A DNA stretch of 36,045 nucleotides, taken from assembly GCA_964370215.1 (NCBI GenBank), contig CAYJIM010000016.1, positions 1 through 36,045 of the forward strand. The letters are read 5' to 3'. Source of the stretch: Massiliimalia sp964370215. GTDB taxonomy: Bacteria; Bacillota; Clostridia; Oscillospirales; Ruminococcaceae. Shown here in pieces: positions 6,669 through 13,678 of the stretch (the stretch's first letter is position 1; each line of letters begins with the position of its first letter). The translations under genes were made by a program, and so were the position numbers. The notes below the pieces were generated by a model. The model worked only from the letters and a program-made list of their open reading frames with translations. It did not search any database and was not told the DNA's origin.

Positions 6669-7295
6669 TTAATCGTGGCGAGTCACAGCAATAAATTCCG
6701 CCATGTAGGGCAGTGTTTTCACCCAATCACAAAACACGTGCCACTCCTGTAACTTGTGGTTGCAACGGGCAAAGTAGATGGCCAATAGGTTTTCATAATT
6801 CAAGGTACAGGTACGCATTTGTTGATAAGAGGAGGGGAGGAGCTGAATCATATCAAACCATGCCTGCTTTTCCTTTGTTTCCACAAAGGTTTGACGCAAG
6901 CCCTCTAGGTAATCGACCGTCTGCCTGAGGTGGGCTCTGGTTGCATCACTCATGCGATCGTGGCTGAAATCGTCCAAGGTGAAGGGGTTTGCACTGATTT
7001 TGTGCATGGTGCTGGTGGAGTTGGCAACGGTCCCCACCTTGTAGGTGTCGTACTCTTTCCACCAGTAGAGAGGAGCAGTGATGTCCACCGATACAAAAAT
7101 TTGGCGGATGAATTTGCGGTGATCGGTACCGGCACTGACCAAGCGTTTTGCCAAATGCAGATCCTGTTCTCCAAAGACGAAGGTCCCATCTTCGGTGTAA
7201 AAACTGTCAGTGCGATCCCAACTGTTCATCGGGTTTCTGGCTCCTCGCATGGCATTTTCAAAGTTCATGACATCGGTGCGTTCTAATAAAATCAT
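6669..7295 (-). CDS. ThyX-like (FAD-dependent thymidylate synthase-related) protein
   Basis: A 208-residue protein I relate, with moderate confidence, to the ThyX fold. The segment DHRKFIRQIFVSVDITAPLY followed by WWKEYDTYKVGTVANSTSTM resembles ThyX-like proteins of Clostridia and their phages, where the motif around the substrate arginines is altered. The canonical ThyX signature RHRxxSxNExSxRY is not present in that form, so true thymidylate synthase activity is doubtful. The rest is helical (DDFSHDRMSDATRAHLRQTV, LLPSSYQQMRTCTLNYENLL). The start at 7295 is preceded by AAAAGGAGTG; a longer frame to 7370 would overlap the upstream zinc-ribbon gene. It lies 16 bases downstream of that gene and is probably cotranscribed. 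Confidence 0.6.
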   Translation of the reverse strand: MILLERTDVMNFENAMRGARNPMNSWDRTDSFYTEDGTFVFGEQDLHLAKRLVSAGTDHRKFIRQIFVSVDITAPLYWWKEYDTYKVGTVANSTSTMHKISANPFTLDDFSHDRMSDATRAHLRQTVDYLEGLRQTFVETKEKQAWFDMIQLLPSSYQQMRTCTLNYENLLAIYFARCNHKLQEWHVFCDWVKTLPYMAEFIAVTRHD

Positions 7296-7311
7296 CGTGA
7301 CACTCCTTTTT

Positions 7312-7698
7312 TTATGTTTTCTTTGCAAAGCGGTGGCCGCATTTTGGACAGGTGACCTGTAGTTTCCCACGCCCTTTTGGCAAACGCAACGTTTGACGGC
7401 AGTTTTTACATTTGACGTAACAGTGGGTGGTATCCTTCAAGCGGTTATTCCATTTGGTAAAGGTGGTGCGCACCTTGTTGAAATGGCGCATAAACCAATC
7501 ATTTTCCGCACGACGGGTAGCAAGATTTTTCGAAAAGGTCCGAAAGAGGGCAAAGCCCAACGGAATCAACGAAATCAGATTGATAAAATAATTGTTTGGT
7601 AGGACAAGGGATAGGACAAGGTAGAGAATGGACAGGGCAATGTTTAAGCCGTCCACTCCATTTCTGCCATACATAAAGGCACGAAAGCGTTCTAACAT
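7312..7698 (-). CDS. Small membrane protein with C-terminal zinc ribbon
   Basis: A 128-residue protein of unknown function. Residues about 17-33 (LNIALSILYLVLSLVLP) and 35-51 (NYFINLISLIPLGFALF) form two membrane segments. A basic linker (SKNLATRRAENDWFMRHFNKVRTTFTKWNNRLKD) leads to a zinc ribbon with two CxxC knuckles (CKNCRQTLRLPKG and CPKCGHRF). A ribbon of this kind often sits at the end of small clostridial membrane proteins, but its partner is unknown. The start at 7698 follows GAGGAAC. It precedes the ThyX-like gene in the same direction; upstream is a long repeat region rather than another gene. Confidence 0.75.
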   Translation of the reverse strand: MLERFRAFMYGRNGVDGLNIALSILYLVLSLVLPNNYFINLISLIPLGFALFRTFSKNLATRRAENDWFMRHFNKVRTTFTKWNNRLKDTTHCYVKCKNCRQTLRLPKGRGKLQVTCPKCGHRFAKKT

Positions 7699-7800
7699 AA
7701 AGGTTCCTCATTTCAGCATTAAAATAGTTTGCATTGTATTGTAAAATACCATTTCCTATTATAACAGTTTTCTGCGTACCGAGTATGAAAAAAAAGAAAA

Positions 7801-8375
7801 TTATTTACGGGTGAAACCCGCTGTTGTTGCCGACCAAACATCCATGTTCCGGAAACCTTGTCCACGATGTGGAATAGTAAGATCGCACCTCTTATAAAAG
7901 TTTTGTCCACTTTTTCAAAAGTGGTGGTGTTTGAGGCAAGGCCTCAAGGTCTTAAATGCGTCAAAGAGTATTCAGAGGGTGAATTTCCAAACAATCCTGT
8001 AAATTGTTTGGAAAGAGGGAGGTTTTACGATAAAAAATCTCCCTCTGGACAGCGTCCGCAGGCGTTTCCGACCAAACGCCCATCGCTCAAAAAGCCCGTC
8101 CACGACGTGGCATGGTATGGTGGAAATTGCGGACGACCAAAGGTCGCCCCTACAGCCCAATGGAAAGATCGTACTGTAGGGACAGGCTTGCCATGTCCGC
8201 CCATTCATCGCACCAAAAAAGGATTTGGTAAAATACCAAATCCTTTGAACGCTGACGCTTGGACGTTGCCTTCGGCAATCAAGACCGTGGGACGCTGTCC
8301 CACACCCTGTCACTTTTGAAAAAGTGCACAACACTTTTGTTGCGGACGACTCAAGGTCGCCCCTATGGCACACCA
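7801..8375. repeat. Hairpin-bead intergenic repeat, copy 3 (largest)
   Basis: No convincing gene lies in these 575 bases; the open frames across them have no ribosome binding site and no family resemblance. The stretch is a chain of hairpins: CGGGTGAAACCCG (about 7808), CCACTTTTT/AAAAGTGG (7907-7924), TTGAGGC/GCCTCAA (7931-7947), TTTCCAAACAAT/ATTGTTTGGAAA (7984-8014), GAGGGAG/CTCCCTC (about 8015-8045), GGAC/GTCC (about 8047-8057), GGACGACC/GGTCGCCC (about 8133-8152), AAAGGATTTGGTA/TACCAAATCCTTT (8218-8246), TTGCC/GGCAA (8266-8278), GTGGGAC/GTCCCAC (8287-8303) and CACTTTT/AAAAGTG (8311-8326). The two halves carry the same beads in opposite orientation, so this looks like two copies joined head to head. 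Some hairpins may end transcription of the genes on either side. Confidence 0.85.
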
Positions 8376-8381
8376 AAAAGA

Positions 8382-9659
8382 TCATTTTGTGGCGACACGT
8401 TCGTGGCGACGATACAGCAGTAAACATACACCGCCAAGTAGAAACAACGAGATAATCGAGAGAATGGCCACAGAGCTGCGTCCCGAAACGCCGAGGCTGA
8501 TGGTGTAGAGCGCCGGTCCCATGACAGCGGCAAATTTGCCGAAGATGTCAAAGACCCCAAAATACTCATTGGATTGCTCTTTTGGCACCATTTTGCCGAA
8601 ATGTGATCTGGAGAGCGCTTGAATCCCCCCTTGCACCGTGCCGATGAGTACTGCCAAAATCCAGAAGATGACCAATGCTTGATCGATGGTCAAAAACTGC
8701 TCCTCAATGCCATATCCCATGATAAAGCCTAGGATGCAAATAAAGAGGTAGAGGGTGTTGGAGAATATCAGCATCGGGATAGTGCCGAATTTTCCGGCCA
8801 CTTTCCCAAATAGGATGGCGCAGGGGAACGCGATGAGCTGGGTGACCAATAGGGCGATGATCATCCCAGTGCTGTCGATGCCAAGGGTTGTCCCATAAGC
8901 GGTCGACATGCGAATGACGGTGTTGACCCCATCAATATAAAAGAAGTAAGCGAGCACAAACAAAAACATCGAACGATTGGTGACGATGCTTTTGGCGGTG
9001 TGCAACATCGACCGAAAACTGGCTTGAATCAGGCGGGAGGGTGGTGTTTGTTTGGCATATAACTGTTTGCAGTTGCGCATAAACGGAATGGAGAAGACCG
9101 CCCACCAAATAACAGTGATGATGAGCGAGATTTTGACAGCAAGGGTGCCGTCGATGCCAAATGCGGAGCCAAAACTCACCAAGGCGATGCAGACCAAAAA
9201 CGGAATGGTACTGCCCCCGATATAACCCATGCTAAAGCCCCAAGCAGAGACACTATCCATCCGTTCTTTGGTGGTGACATCGGTCAAAAAGCTATCGTAA
9301 AACAGACAAGAACCACTAAAGCCGATGTAGGAAATGGCATACCCAATGAGCAGTAAGTACCACTGGTCAGCAAAGGCACAGACAAGGGTAGCGGCAAGCC
9401 CCACCAGTAAAAAAGCGGTAAAGAGCTTTTTCTTCATCCCCTTGTAGTCGGCAAGGGCACCCAGAAAAGGTGCTGCAATGGCTGCAACGGCGGTGCCGAT
9501 GGTGGTCGCAATGCCCCACCAGTAGTCCCCGCTCTGCCCCTGCGATTCTAAAATACCGGTGATGTAAATGGGAAAGATGGCGGACATGACAACGATGGCG
9601 TAAACCGAGTTTGCCCAGTCGTACATGATCCAGCTTTTTTCTACTTTGGAAAATTTCAT
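8382..9659 (-). CDS. MFS transporter, UMF1 (ATG22-like) family
   Basis: A 425-residue polytopic membrane protein with about 12 hydrophobic segments. The N-terminal signature WIMYDWANSVYAIVVMSAIFP with the following cytoplasmic-loop sequence LGALADYKGMKKK is typical of the UMF1 branch of the major facilitator superfamily, related to the yeast vacuolar effluxer Atg22. A second typical part is GTVQGGIQALSRSHFGKMVPKEQSNEYFGVFDIFGKFAAVMGP near residues 340-385. Substrates of bacterial members are mostly unknown; small-molecule or amino-acid efflux is the usual guess. The ATG at 9659 overlaps the stop of the upstream gene by 4 bases (ATGA), so translation is probably coupled. Its end lies only a few bases from a hairpin-rich repeat region. 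Confidence 0.92.
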   Translation of the reverse strand: MKFSKVEKSWIMYDWANSVYAIVVMSAIFPIYITGILESQGQSGDYWWGIATTIGTAVAAIAAPFLGALADYKGMKKKLFTAFLLVGLAATLVCAFADQWYLLLIGYAISYIGFSGSCLFYDSFLTDVTTKERMDSVSAWGFSMGYIGGSTIPFLVCIALVSFGSAFGIDGTLAVKISLIITVIWWAVFSIPFMRNCKQLYAKQTPPSRLIQASFRSMLHTAKSIVTNRSMFLFVLAYFFYIDGVNTVIRMSTAYGTTLGIDSTGMIIALLVTQLIAFPCAILFGKVAGKFGTIPMLIFSNTLYLFICILGFIMGYGIEEQFLTIDQALVIFWILAVLIGTVQGGIQALSRSHFGKMVPKEQSNEYFGVFDIFGKFAAVMGPALYTISLGVSGRSSVAILSIISLFLLGGVCLLLYRRHERVATK

Positions 9660-10408
9660 ACAATCACCCCCAAAAAGTTTTCCGGCATCGACATGCGTAG
9701 CAGTCGGCCGTTGGTGGTAGGGTCCAGCAATTGATCCATCAAAAAGGCGGCTTCATCGATGGCGGTTTCAAAACTTTCCAACAGCAGGTCGGCATGCCCG
9801 CTACCGGTGGGCAGACACAGCGAACTAAACTTGTCCGGTGCGCCCAATAGTTGTTCCGCCCCTTGAATGAGGGGTTTTGCCAAAAACAATTGATTGAGCC
9901 GACGAAAGGCAATTGCAGAGGACAATAGCGCCAACGGACATTCCCCATAAACGGCACCAAGCGCTTGTCCGTCTAAGCCTGTGACGGGAATGACTTGATA
10001 ACGCTTGCCGACCAACCCGTAACGATTGATGATCAAACGATCCAGTTGTGATTCCAACCGTTGATGGGAAACGGCATCAGGTGCCATGGCGATGACGGTC
10101 GGGTGGCAATTGCGATCCAACGCATAGTGACAACAAACCCCCAACAGATAGGCGGTTTGTGCCGCAGACCACGTGTCTCTGGTTTGCAACTGTCGGGTAA
10201 AAAAGGAAGCACCACTCAAACGATGGAGGCGATGTCCCTTGTGATTGACCTTGTTTTTAACCAAAGGATTGCAATAAAATAGCAAATCGGGCCCCTGTGC
10301 ACCGAGTTGAAACATCGGGATGGATCGGTTGATAGCTTGTTGTACCGTTTCGGTGGTGCGCTGCATGGCCAATTGTGCAAGTAAAAAATGTGCTTGTAGA
10401 GCTGGCAT
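9656..10408 (-). CDS. Zinc-dependent phospholipase C family protein
   Basis: A 250-residue alpha-helical protein of the PLC/P1-nuclease-like fold. It shows the family's spaced metal ligands: His in LQAHFLLAQ near the N terminus, Asp in FQLGAQGPDLLFY, His residues in NHKGHRLHRLSG, and the most telling motif GVCCHYALDRNCHP (about residues 89-102). There is no signal peptide, unlike the secreted Clostridium alpha-toxin; this cytoplasmic-looking short form without a lipid-binding C2-like domain is widespread in Clostridia and its substrate is unknown, so it should not be read as a toxin. The start at 10408 follows AAAGGAGCG. It forms a two-gene operon with the UMF1 transporter. Confidence 0.82.
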   Translation of the reverse strand: MPALQAHFLLAQLAMQRTTETVQQAINRSIPMFQLGAQGPDLLFYCNPLVKNKVNHKGHRLHRLSGASFFTRQLQTRDTWSAAQTAYLLGVCCHYALDRNCHPTVIAMAPDAVSHQRLESQLDRLIINRYGLVGKRYQVIPVTGLDGQALGAVYGECPLALLSSAIAFRRLNQLFLAKPLIQGAEQLLGAPDKFSSLCLPTGSGHADLLLESFETAIDEAAFLMDQLLDPTTNGRLLRMSMPENFLGVIV

Positions 10409-10529
10409 AACGGTCGCTCCTTTACAGATAAATTATTGTAAAACAGAGAAATTGCGCCCAACAAATCAATTGCAACGAACAAAAAGAGTGAATTTGGTGG
10501 ATTCTTTTATCAAAAAAGAAATTAGATTT

Positions 10530-10558
10530 ATTATAACAGGAATCCTTGAAAAAGACAA
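10530..10558 (-). promoter_or_regulatory. Promoter of the phospholipase C-like/UMF1 operon
   Basis: On the minus strand, TTGTCT (10553-10558) and TATAAT (10530-10535) with a 17-base spacer, in the 155-base gap after birA. It gives a leader of about 110 bases. Confidence 0.65.
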
Positions 10559-10563
10559 TCAAA

Positions 10564-11535
10564 TTATCGTAAAAGATTGCGGATGCGAATTTCACCCGAT
10601 TGGAGGGTACGCACCTGCCCGTCGTCGGTGGTCAACAGCAGACGACAGCGGTCGTCGATGTCCTTGACAGTGGCATTGTAGGTGCGGTTTCCTTCGGTCA
10701 CCGCCACCCTTTTGCCGATGACATTGCTGTACCCCCGATAAAGGGTGGCAATGGAAGCCCCATCCATCTGCCGATACAACGCTTCAAATCGGGTGAGGAT
10801 GGTGGCCAATAAGGTTGCCCTGCCGTCCGCTTGACGGCGATCCCATACTGCCCCTGCCCCATCGGCAAGTTCTGCCGGAAAGCCACTGACCGGTAGGTAG
10901 GCATTCAGCCCAATCCCCACCATCGCATAATCCAGTTGTTGAGTTTCCAAATTCATCGAAGCATTGGTCAAAATGCCACAGACCTTGTGTTCACCCACAA
11001 AGACATCGTTCACCCATTTGATGGTAGGATGACGGTCGGTGAGACTTTCAATGGCCTGACAAACCGCCACTGCGGCGGCAGTGGTCAAAAAGATGGCATC
11101 GGTGGGTGAAAAAGAGGGCTTTAATAGGAGACTAAAGTAAAGACCGGTGTCGGGTGGAGAAAAAAAGGGTCGGCCACAGCGCCCCATACCTGCCGTTTGT
11201 CGATTGGCAACCAAGACAAACCCTTCCGGTTGGTCGACCTGTCCACGCAACACCTCATTGGTGGAGGTGACCTTGTCCTGTACCGTGACGGCAAACATGC
11301 TGTTTTTGGGGAGTAAGGAAGCAACAAGCTCCGTCGAGAGCAGGTCGGTTTTTTCGGAAAGGGCATACCCTTTGTTGGTGACAGCATCGATGAGGTATCC
11401 TGCTTGTCGCAAACTGCGGATGGCCTTCCAAACGGCGGCACGGGTCACACCAATCGTTGTTGCCAGCTGTTCGCCTGACAGGTATTGTCCCTTTTGCTGT
11501 TGCAACAATTGCAGTACTTGTTGTTTGACGCTCAT
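10564..11535 (-). CDS. birA: Bifunctional biotin operon repressor / biotin-[acetyl-CoA carboxylase] ligase
   Basis: A 323-residue class II biotin protein ligase. Residues 1-60 form a winged helix (VLQLLQQQKGQYLSGEQLAT, IGVTRAAVWKAIRSLRQAGY), the catalytic core follows and a C-terminal SH3-like domain (GKRVAVTEGNRTYNATVKDID) ends it. In the core, TSTNEVLR, the biotinoyl-AMP loop GMGRCGRPFFSP (usual form GRGRxGRxW), GLYFSLLLKP and IKWVNDVFVGEHKVCGIL are recognisable. It attaches biotin to carboxylase carrier proteins and can repress biotin genes. No biotin synthesis or transport gene is in this window. The start at 11535 follows AAGGAGAGGG. It lies 9 bases downstream of the GNAT gene and is cotranscribed with it. 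Confidence 0.93.
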   Translation of the reverse strand: MSVKQQVLQLLQQQKGQYLSGEQLATTIGVTRAAVWKAIRSLRQAGYLIDAVTNKGYALSEKTDLLSTELVASLLPKNSMFAVTVQDKVTSTNEVLRGQVDQPEGFVLVANRQTAGMGRCGRPFFSPPDTGLYFSLLLKPSFSPTDAIFLTTAAAVAVCQAIESLTDRHPTIKWVNDVFVGEHKVCGILTNASMNLETQQLDYAMVGIGLNAYLPVSGFPAELADGAGAVWDRRQADGRATLLATILTRFEALYRQMDGASIATLYRGYSNVIGKRVAVTEGNRTYNATVKDIDDRCRLLLTTDDGQVRTLQSGEIRIRNLLR

Positions 11536-11544
11536 ACCCTCTCC

Positions 11545-11979
11545 TTACAAGGTGGTCAAGTCACATGCCATATGGATGTGTGGCCACCCCTCATCGAGGT
11601 ATTGTTCGCCGTAGGCGACAAACCCGAGCTTTTCATAAAATCCCTGTACTTGAATCTGCGAGCCCAATACCGCACGTGTGCTTTGCCCCTGTTCCTTTGC
11701 CTTTTGCAATGCTTCCTGCACCAAAAAACGACCAATCCCTTTGTCTCGATAGGCTTTTTTGACACAGATGCGCCCGATATGCCAGTCACCGTCCTCGATA
11801 AAGAGGCGCAGTGTCCCAATCGGTTCTTCGTCATCCAAAAATAAAAGGTGCAAGGCATGATCATCGACGGTGTCGATGTCTACCTCAAACCCCTGCTCCT
11901 CCATAAATACATTGCGACGCACGGCATGGCACTGTGCCAGTTCCTCCGCTGTCGTTACCCATAAAAAACCACCTAGCAT
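11545..11979 (-). CDS. GNAT family N-acetyltransferase
   Basis: A 144-residue single-domain acetyltransferase. The acetyl-CoA pyrophosphate loop is visible in RICVKKAYRDKGIGRFLVQE (motif A, about residues 72-91). The preceding strand GTLRLFIEDGDWHIGRI and the C-terminal FYEKLGFVAYGEQYLDEGWPHIHM complete the fold; this overall pattern resembles the ElaA/YjcF type with unknown small-molecule or protein substrates. The start at 11979 is chosen because AAGGAGG lies just upstream (about 11987-11993); the longer open frame to 12108 runs into promoter and repeat sequence. First gene of an operon with birA. Confidence 0.87.
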   Translation of the reverse strand: MLGGFLWVTTAEELAQCHAVRRNVFMEEQGFEVDIDTVDDHALHLLFLDDEEPIGTLRLFIEDGDWHIGRICVKKAYRDKGIGRFLVQEALQKAKEQGQSTRAVLGSQIQVQGFYEKLGFVAYGEQYLDEGWPHIHMACDLTTL

Positions 11980-12024
11980 GGTATGTCCTCCTTTTGACTG
12001 AGTGAAAAGTGAATAGTGTAACTT

Positions 12025-12054
12025 ATTGTACCATAAAGAGAGTGACTTGCGCAA
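12025..12054 (-). promoter_or_regulatory. Possible promoter of the GNAT-birA operon
   Basis: On the minus strand, TTGCGC (12049-12054) and TACAAT (12025-12030) with an 18-base spacer. The -35 region sits in a hairpin, GTGACTT (12043-12049) with AAGTCAC (about 12061-12067), that may instead be a terminator for the genes upstream. Confidence 0.35.
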
Positions 12055-12070
12055 GACACAAGTCACCCTT

Positions 12071-12262
12071 AGACCGTCGAAAAATCTCTTGACAAAAAAT
12101 GGATTCAAGGGCAGATATGCAAAGAATATAAGACGCTTTTTCTATCGCAAAAAGCTTTGCAAAAAAGCTCTTGCACGGCAAAAGTGTTCCGTTTTCTGAG
12201 GAAAACGTCTTAGGCGCTGCCTAAGAACCGCAATTTTTTGAAAAAAATTGAGTAAAACGTTG
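12071..12262. repeat. Hairpin-bead repeat, copy 4, abutting a MITE left end
   Basis: The 310 bases between the GNAT and M15 genes hold no gene. AGACCGTCGAAAAAT at 12071 matches the left end of the MITE-like family; no right end is found. Further on come CGTTTTC/GAAAACG (about 12191-12208), TTAGGC/GCCTAA (12211-12225) and CAATTTTTT/AAAAAATTG (12232-12251), followed by GAGTAAAACG. The last two hairpins keep the order and linker style of the other bead copies but with different stem bases. Confidence 0.7.
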
Positions 12263-12289
12263 TTGGATATGCGCGACGCCTCATTGTCG

Positions 12290-12910
12290 CTACGGGGTCA
12301 AAAGGGAGCGCCAAGTTTGTGGACCGCAAACGCCGTCCACGCCGAGTCCTTTTGCCGACTGGTAATCGCTCACAGCCTTTGCCGTCATCGGTCCATAGGC
12401 GCCATCGACCGATAAGGTGCCGCCGCCGACCAGATTGAGCATCGTTTGTACATCTTTGGCATCCTGTCCATTGCTTCCTTGTGATAGGACAGATAGCGTG
12501 GAGGAAATTTTGGTACCGTCATTGTAGGCAAGATACCGAGAGGTGCGGGTATCGACATGAATGAATCCCTGTGATGGGTAGATGATCAGTCCGGTAAACC
12601 CTGCCGCCTCATAGGCTTTGGACAACAGACTGAGCGACACCCCTGAAACATAGGTGTCAAAAGCACGCCCCTTGACGTGATAACTCTGGCTAGAACCGCC
12701 AACTGCGCGGTTGTAAGCACTGGTACGGTAAGCGGAGGTGAGGATGAGTGGTTTTTTCAAAAGGGTGCGCACCTGTTCGAGCTTTGCCACCCCATCAACA
12801 TCAATCAAAACGGCATCGCTGCCATCGTTACAAGCGAATTCGGATACGGCAAAGTGGGCGGTCAACTGTTTGCCCCCTTCTTTGGCTTTGCTAAAGGTAA
12901 GCACTTGCAT
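12290..12910 (-). CDS. M15-family peptidoglycan peptidase with peptidoglycan-binding domain (endolysin-like)
   Basis: A 206-residue two-domain cell-wall hydrolase. The first part (about 1-125) is a peptidase M15A domain: HFAVSEFACNDG, TSAYRTSAYNRAVGG, the zinc motif SYHVKGRAFD and the final ligand in FIHVDTR. The second part (about 140-203) is a PG_binding_1 repeat (GSNGQDAKDVQTMLNLVG, VDGAYGPMTAKAVSDYQ, VDGVCGPQTWRSLL). There is no signal peptide, as in phage endolysins that need a holin or another release route. The start at 12910 has AAAGGAG at a spacing of 7; the ATG at 12916 is too close to it. It lies 18 bases after the small basic protein and is driven by the operator-controlled divergent promoter. 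Confidence 0.88.
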   Translation of the reverse strand: MQVLTFSKAKEGGKQLTAHFAVSEFACNDGSDAVLIDVDGVAKLEQVRTLLKKPLILTSAYRTSAYNRAVGGSSQSYHVKGRAFDTYVSGVSLSLLSKAYEAAGFTGLIIYPSQGFIHVDTRTSRYLAYNDGTKISSTLSVLSQGSNGQDAKDVQTMLNLVGGGTLSVDGAYGPMTAKAVSDYQSAKGLGVDGVCGPQTWRSLLTP

Positions 12911-12928
12911 AAACATTCTCCTTTCAAT

Positions 12929-13159
12929 CTATCCTATGGAAAACGGTTGGTGTCTGTGACTATCCGATGGTGTGGTGTTCAAAACGGATAAACAACGGCG
13001 GTACCAATCCAGTACCAGAATTTTTGCATAACGACGGTAGGTTTTGCGTTGTAAGGGGGTCAATTGGCGGTTGTGGTACAAACAGAGCACCAGTCGTCCA
13101 TATAAGTGTGTGGCCTGCTTTCGGATCTGCTGGATTTGAAGCTGTAGTGGATCGGTCAT
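12929..13159 (-). CDS. Small basic protein of unknown function
   Basis: A 76-residue product I do not recognise. It is rich in Arg, Gln and Leu and basic overall; residues about 19-30 (LYGRLVLCLYHN) and 45-60 (AKILVLDWYRRCLSVL) could be amphipathic helices, with no clear membrane-spanning segment. The start at 13159 has AGGAGG a few bases upstream; the longer frame to 13336 would cross the promoter and is rejected. It is the first gene of the minus-strand unit facing the XRE repressor, 18 bases before the endolysin-like gene. A role linked to that hydrolase (release, inhibition or regulation) is possible by position only. Confidence 0.65.
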   Translation of the reverse strand: MTDPLQLQIQQIRKQATHLYGRLVLCLYHNRQLTPLQRKTYRRYAKILVLDWYRRCLSVLNTTPSDSHRHQPFSIG

Positions 13160-13185
13160 CAAAGTCCTCCTTTCCTCTCGCTTAA

Positions 13186-13307
13186 TTGTGAGAATGTAAT
13201 AATAATATCTCACAAATTGTGAGAAGTCAAGAGGGGGAGAAAATTTTTGTAAAAACACACAAAGTGTGAGAAATTCACTTGACAGATCGTACAACTTGTG
13301 ATAGTGT
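13186..13307. promoter_or_regulatory. Divergent promoters with repeated operator sites
   Basis: The leftward promoter is AGTCAA (13225-13230, read TTGACT) and ATAATA (13202-13207, read TATTAT) with 17 bases between. The spacer contains the palindrome CTCACAAATTGTGAG (13209-13223). The rightward promoter is TTGACA (13279-13284) and TAGTGT (13302-13307), also with 17 bases, and its spacer contains ACAACTTGTGA (13291-13301). Two more related sites are CACACAAAGTGTGAG (13256-13270) and a half site TTGTGAG (13186-13192). The layout suggests that the XRE protein represses both directions, like a phage immunity region; binding itself is inferred. Confidence 0.8.
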
Positions 13308-13327
13308 AGCGATAAGGAGTTGATGGT

Positions 13328-13663
13328 ATGTTTCAAAATCGTGTCAAACGATTGCGGCAGGAACGAGGTCTGACACAGGTCGAATTTGCAAAGGCGTTTG
13401 GCATTTCCAAAGCGACCATTGCCATGTGGGAAGTGGGTAACCGCTGTCCCGATCTGGACACCGTTTCCCGCATTGCTGATTTTTTTGGGGTCACAACCGA
13501 CTATCTGCTGTGTAAGAGTGACAGCAAAAACAGCAAAACCCCGTCGGAAGAGGACATCAAATTTGCCCTATTTGAAGGGGCGGAGGGGATTTCGGACGAA
13601 GCGTATTTAGAAGTTAAGCGCTTTGCCGAGTTCATCAAACAAAAATATCAAGACAAAGCTTAG
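13328..13663 (+). CDS. XRE family transcriptional regulator (phage repressor-like)
   Basis: A 111-residue DNA-binding protein. Residues about 5-60 form the helix-turn-helix (RLRQERGLTQVEFAKAFGIS, KATIAMWEVGNRCPDLDTVS, RIADFFGVTTDYLL). The C-terminal part is acidic and helical (AEGISDEAYLEVKRFAEFIKQK), probably for dimerisation or recognition by the neighbouring protease. The start at 13328 follows AAGGAG. It lacks the LexA-like self-cleavage domain, which fits control by an ImmA-type protease. The operators at 13186-13307 lie immediately upstream, so it probably represses itself and the divergent lysis genes. Confidence 0.92.
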   Translation: MFQNRVKRLRQERGLTQVEFAKAFGISKATIAMWEVGNRCPDLDTVSRIADFFGVTTDYLLCKSDSKNSKTPSEEDIKFALFEGAEGISDEAYLEVKRFAEFIKQKYQDKA

Positions 13664-13678
13664 AGAGGGGAAGAAATC

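Noticed and set aside
7858..8427. Open frames of about 150 residues on both strands across the repeat region
   Set aside because: They run through hairpins and linkers that recur elsewhere in non-coding context, with no start signal and no conserved protein.
9656..10408. A secreted alpha-toxin-like phospholipase
   Set aside because: There is no signal peptide and no C-terminal lipid-binding domain, so it is the short, intracellular-type member of the fold with unknown substrate.
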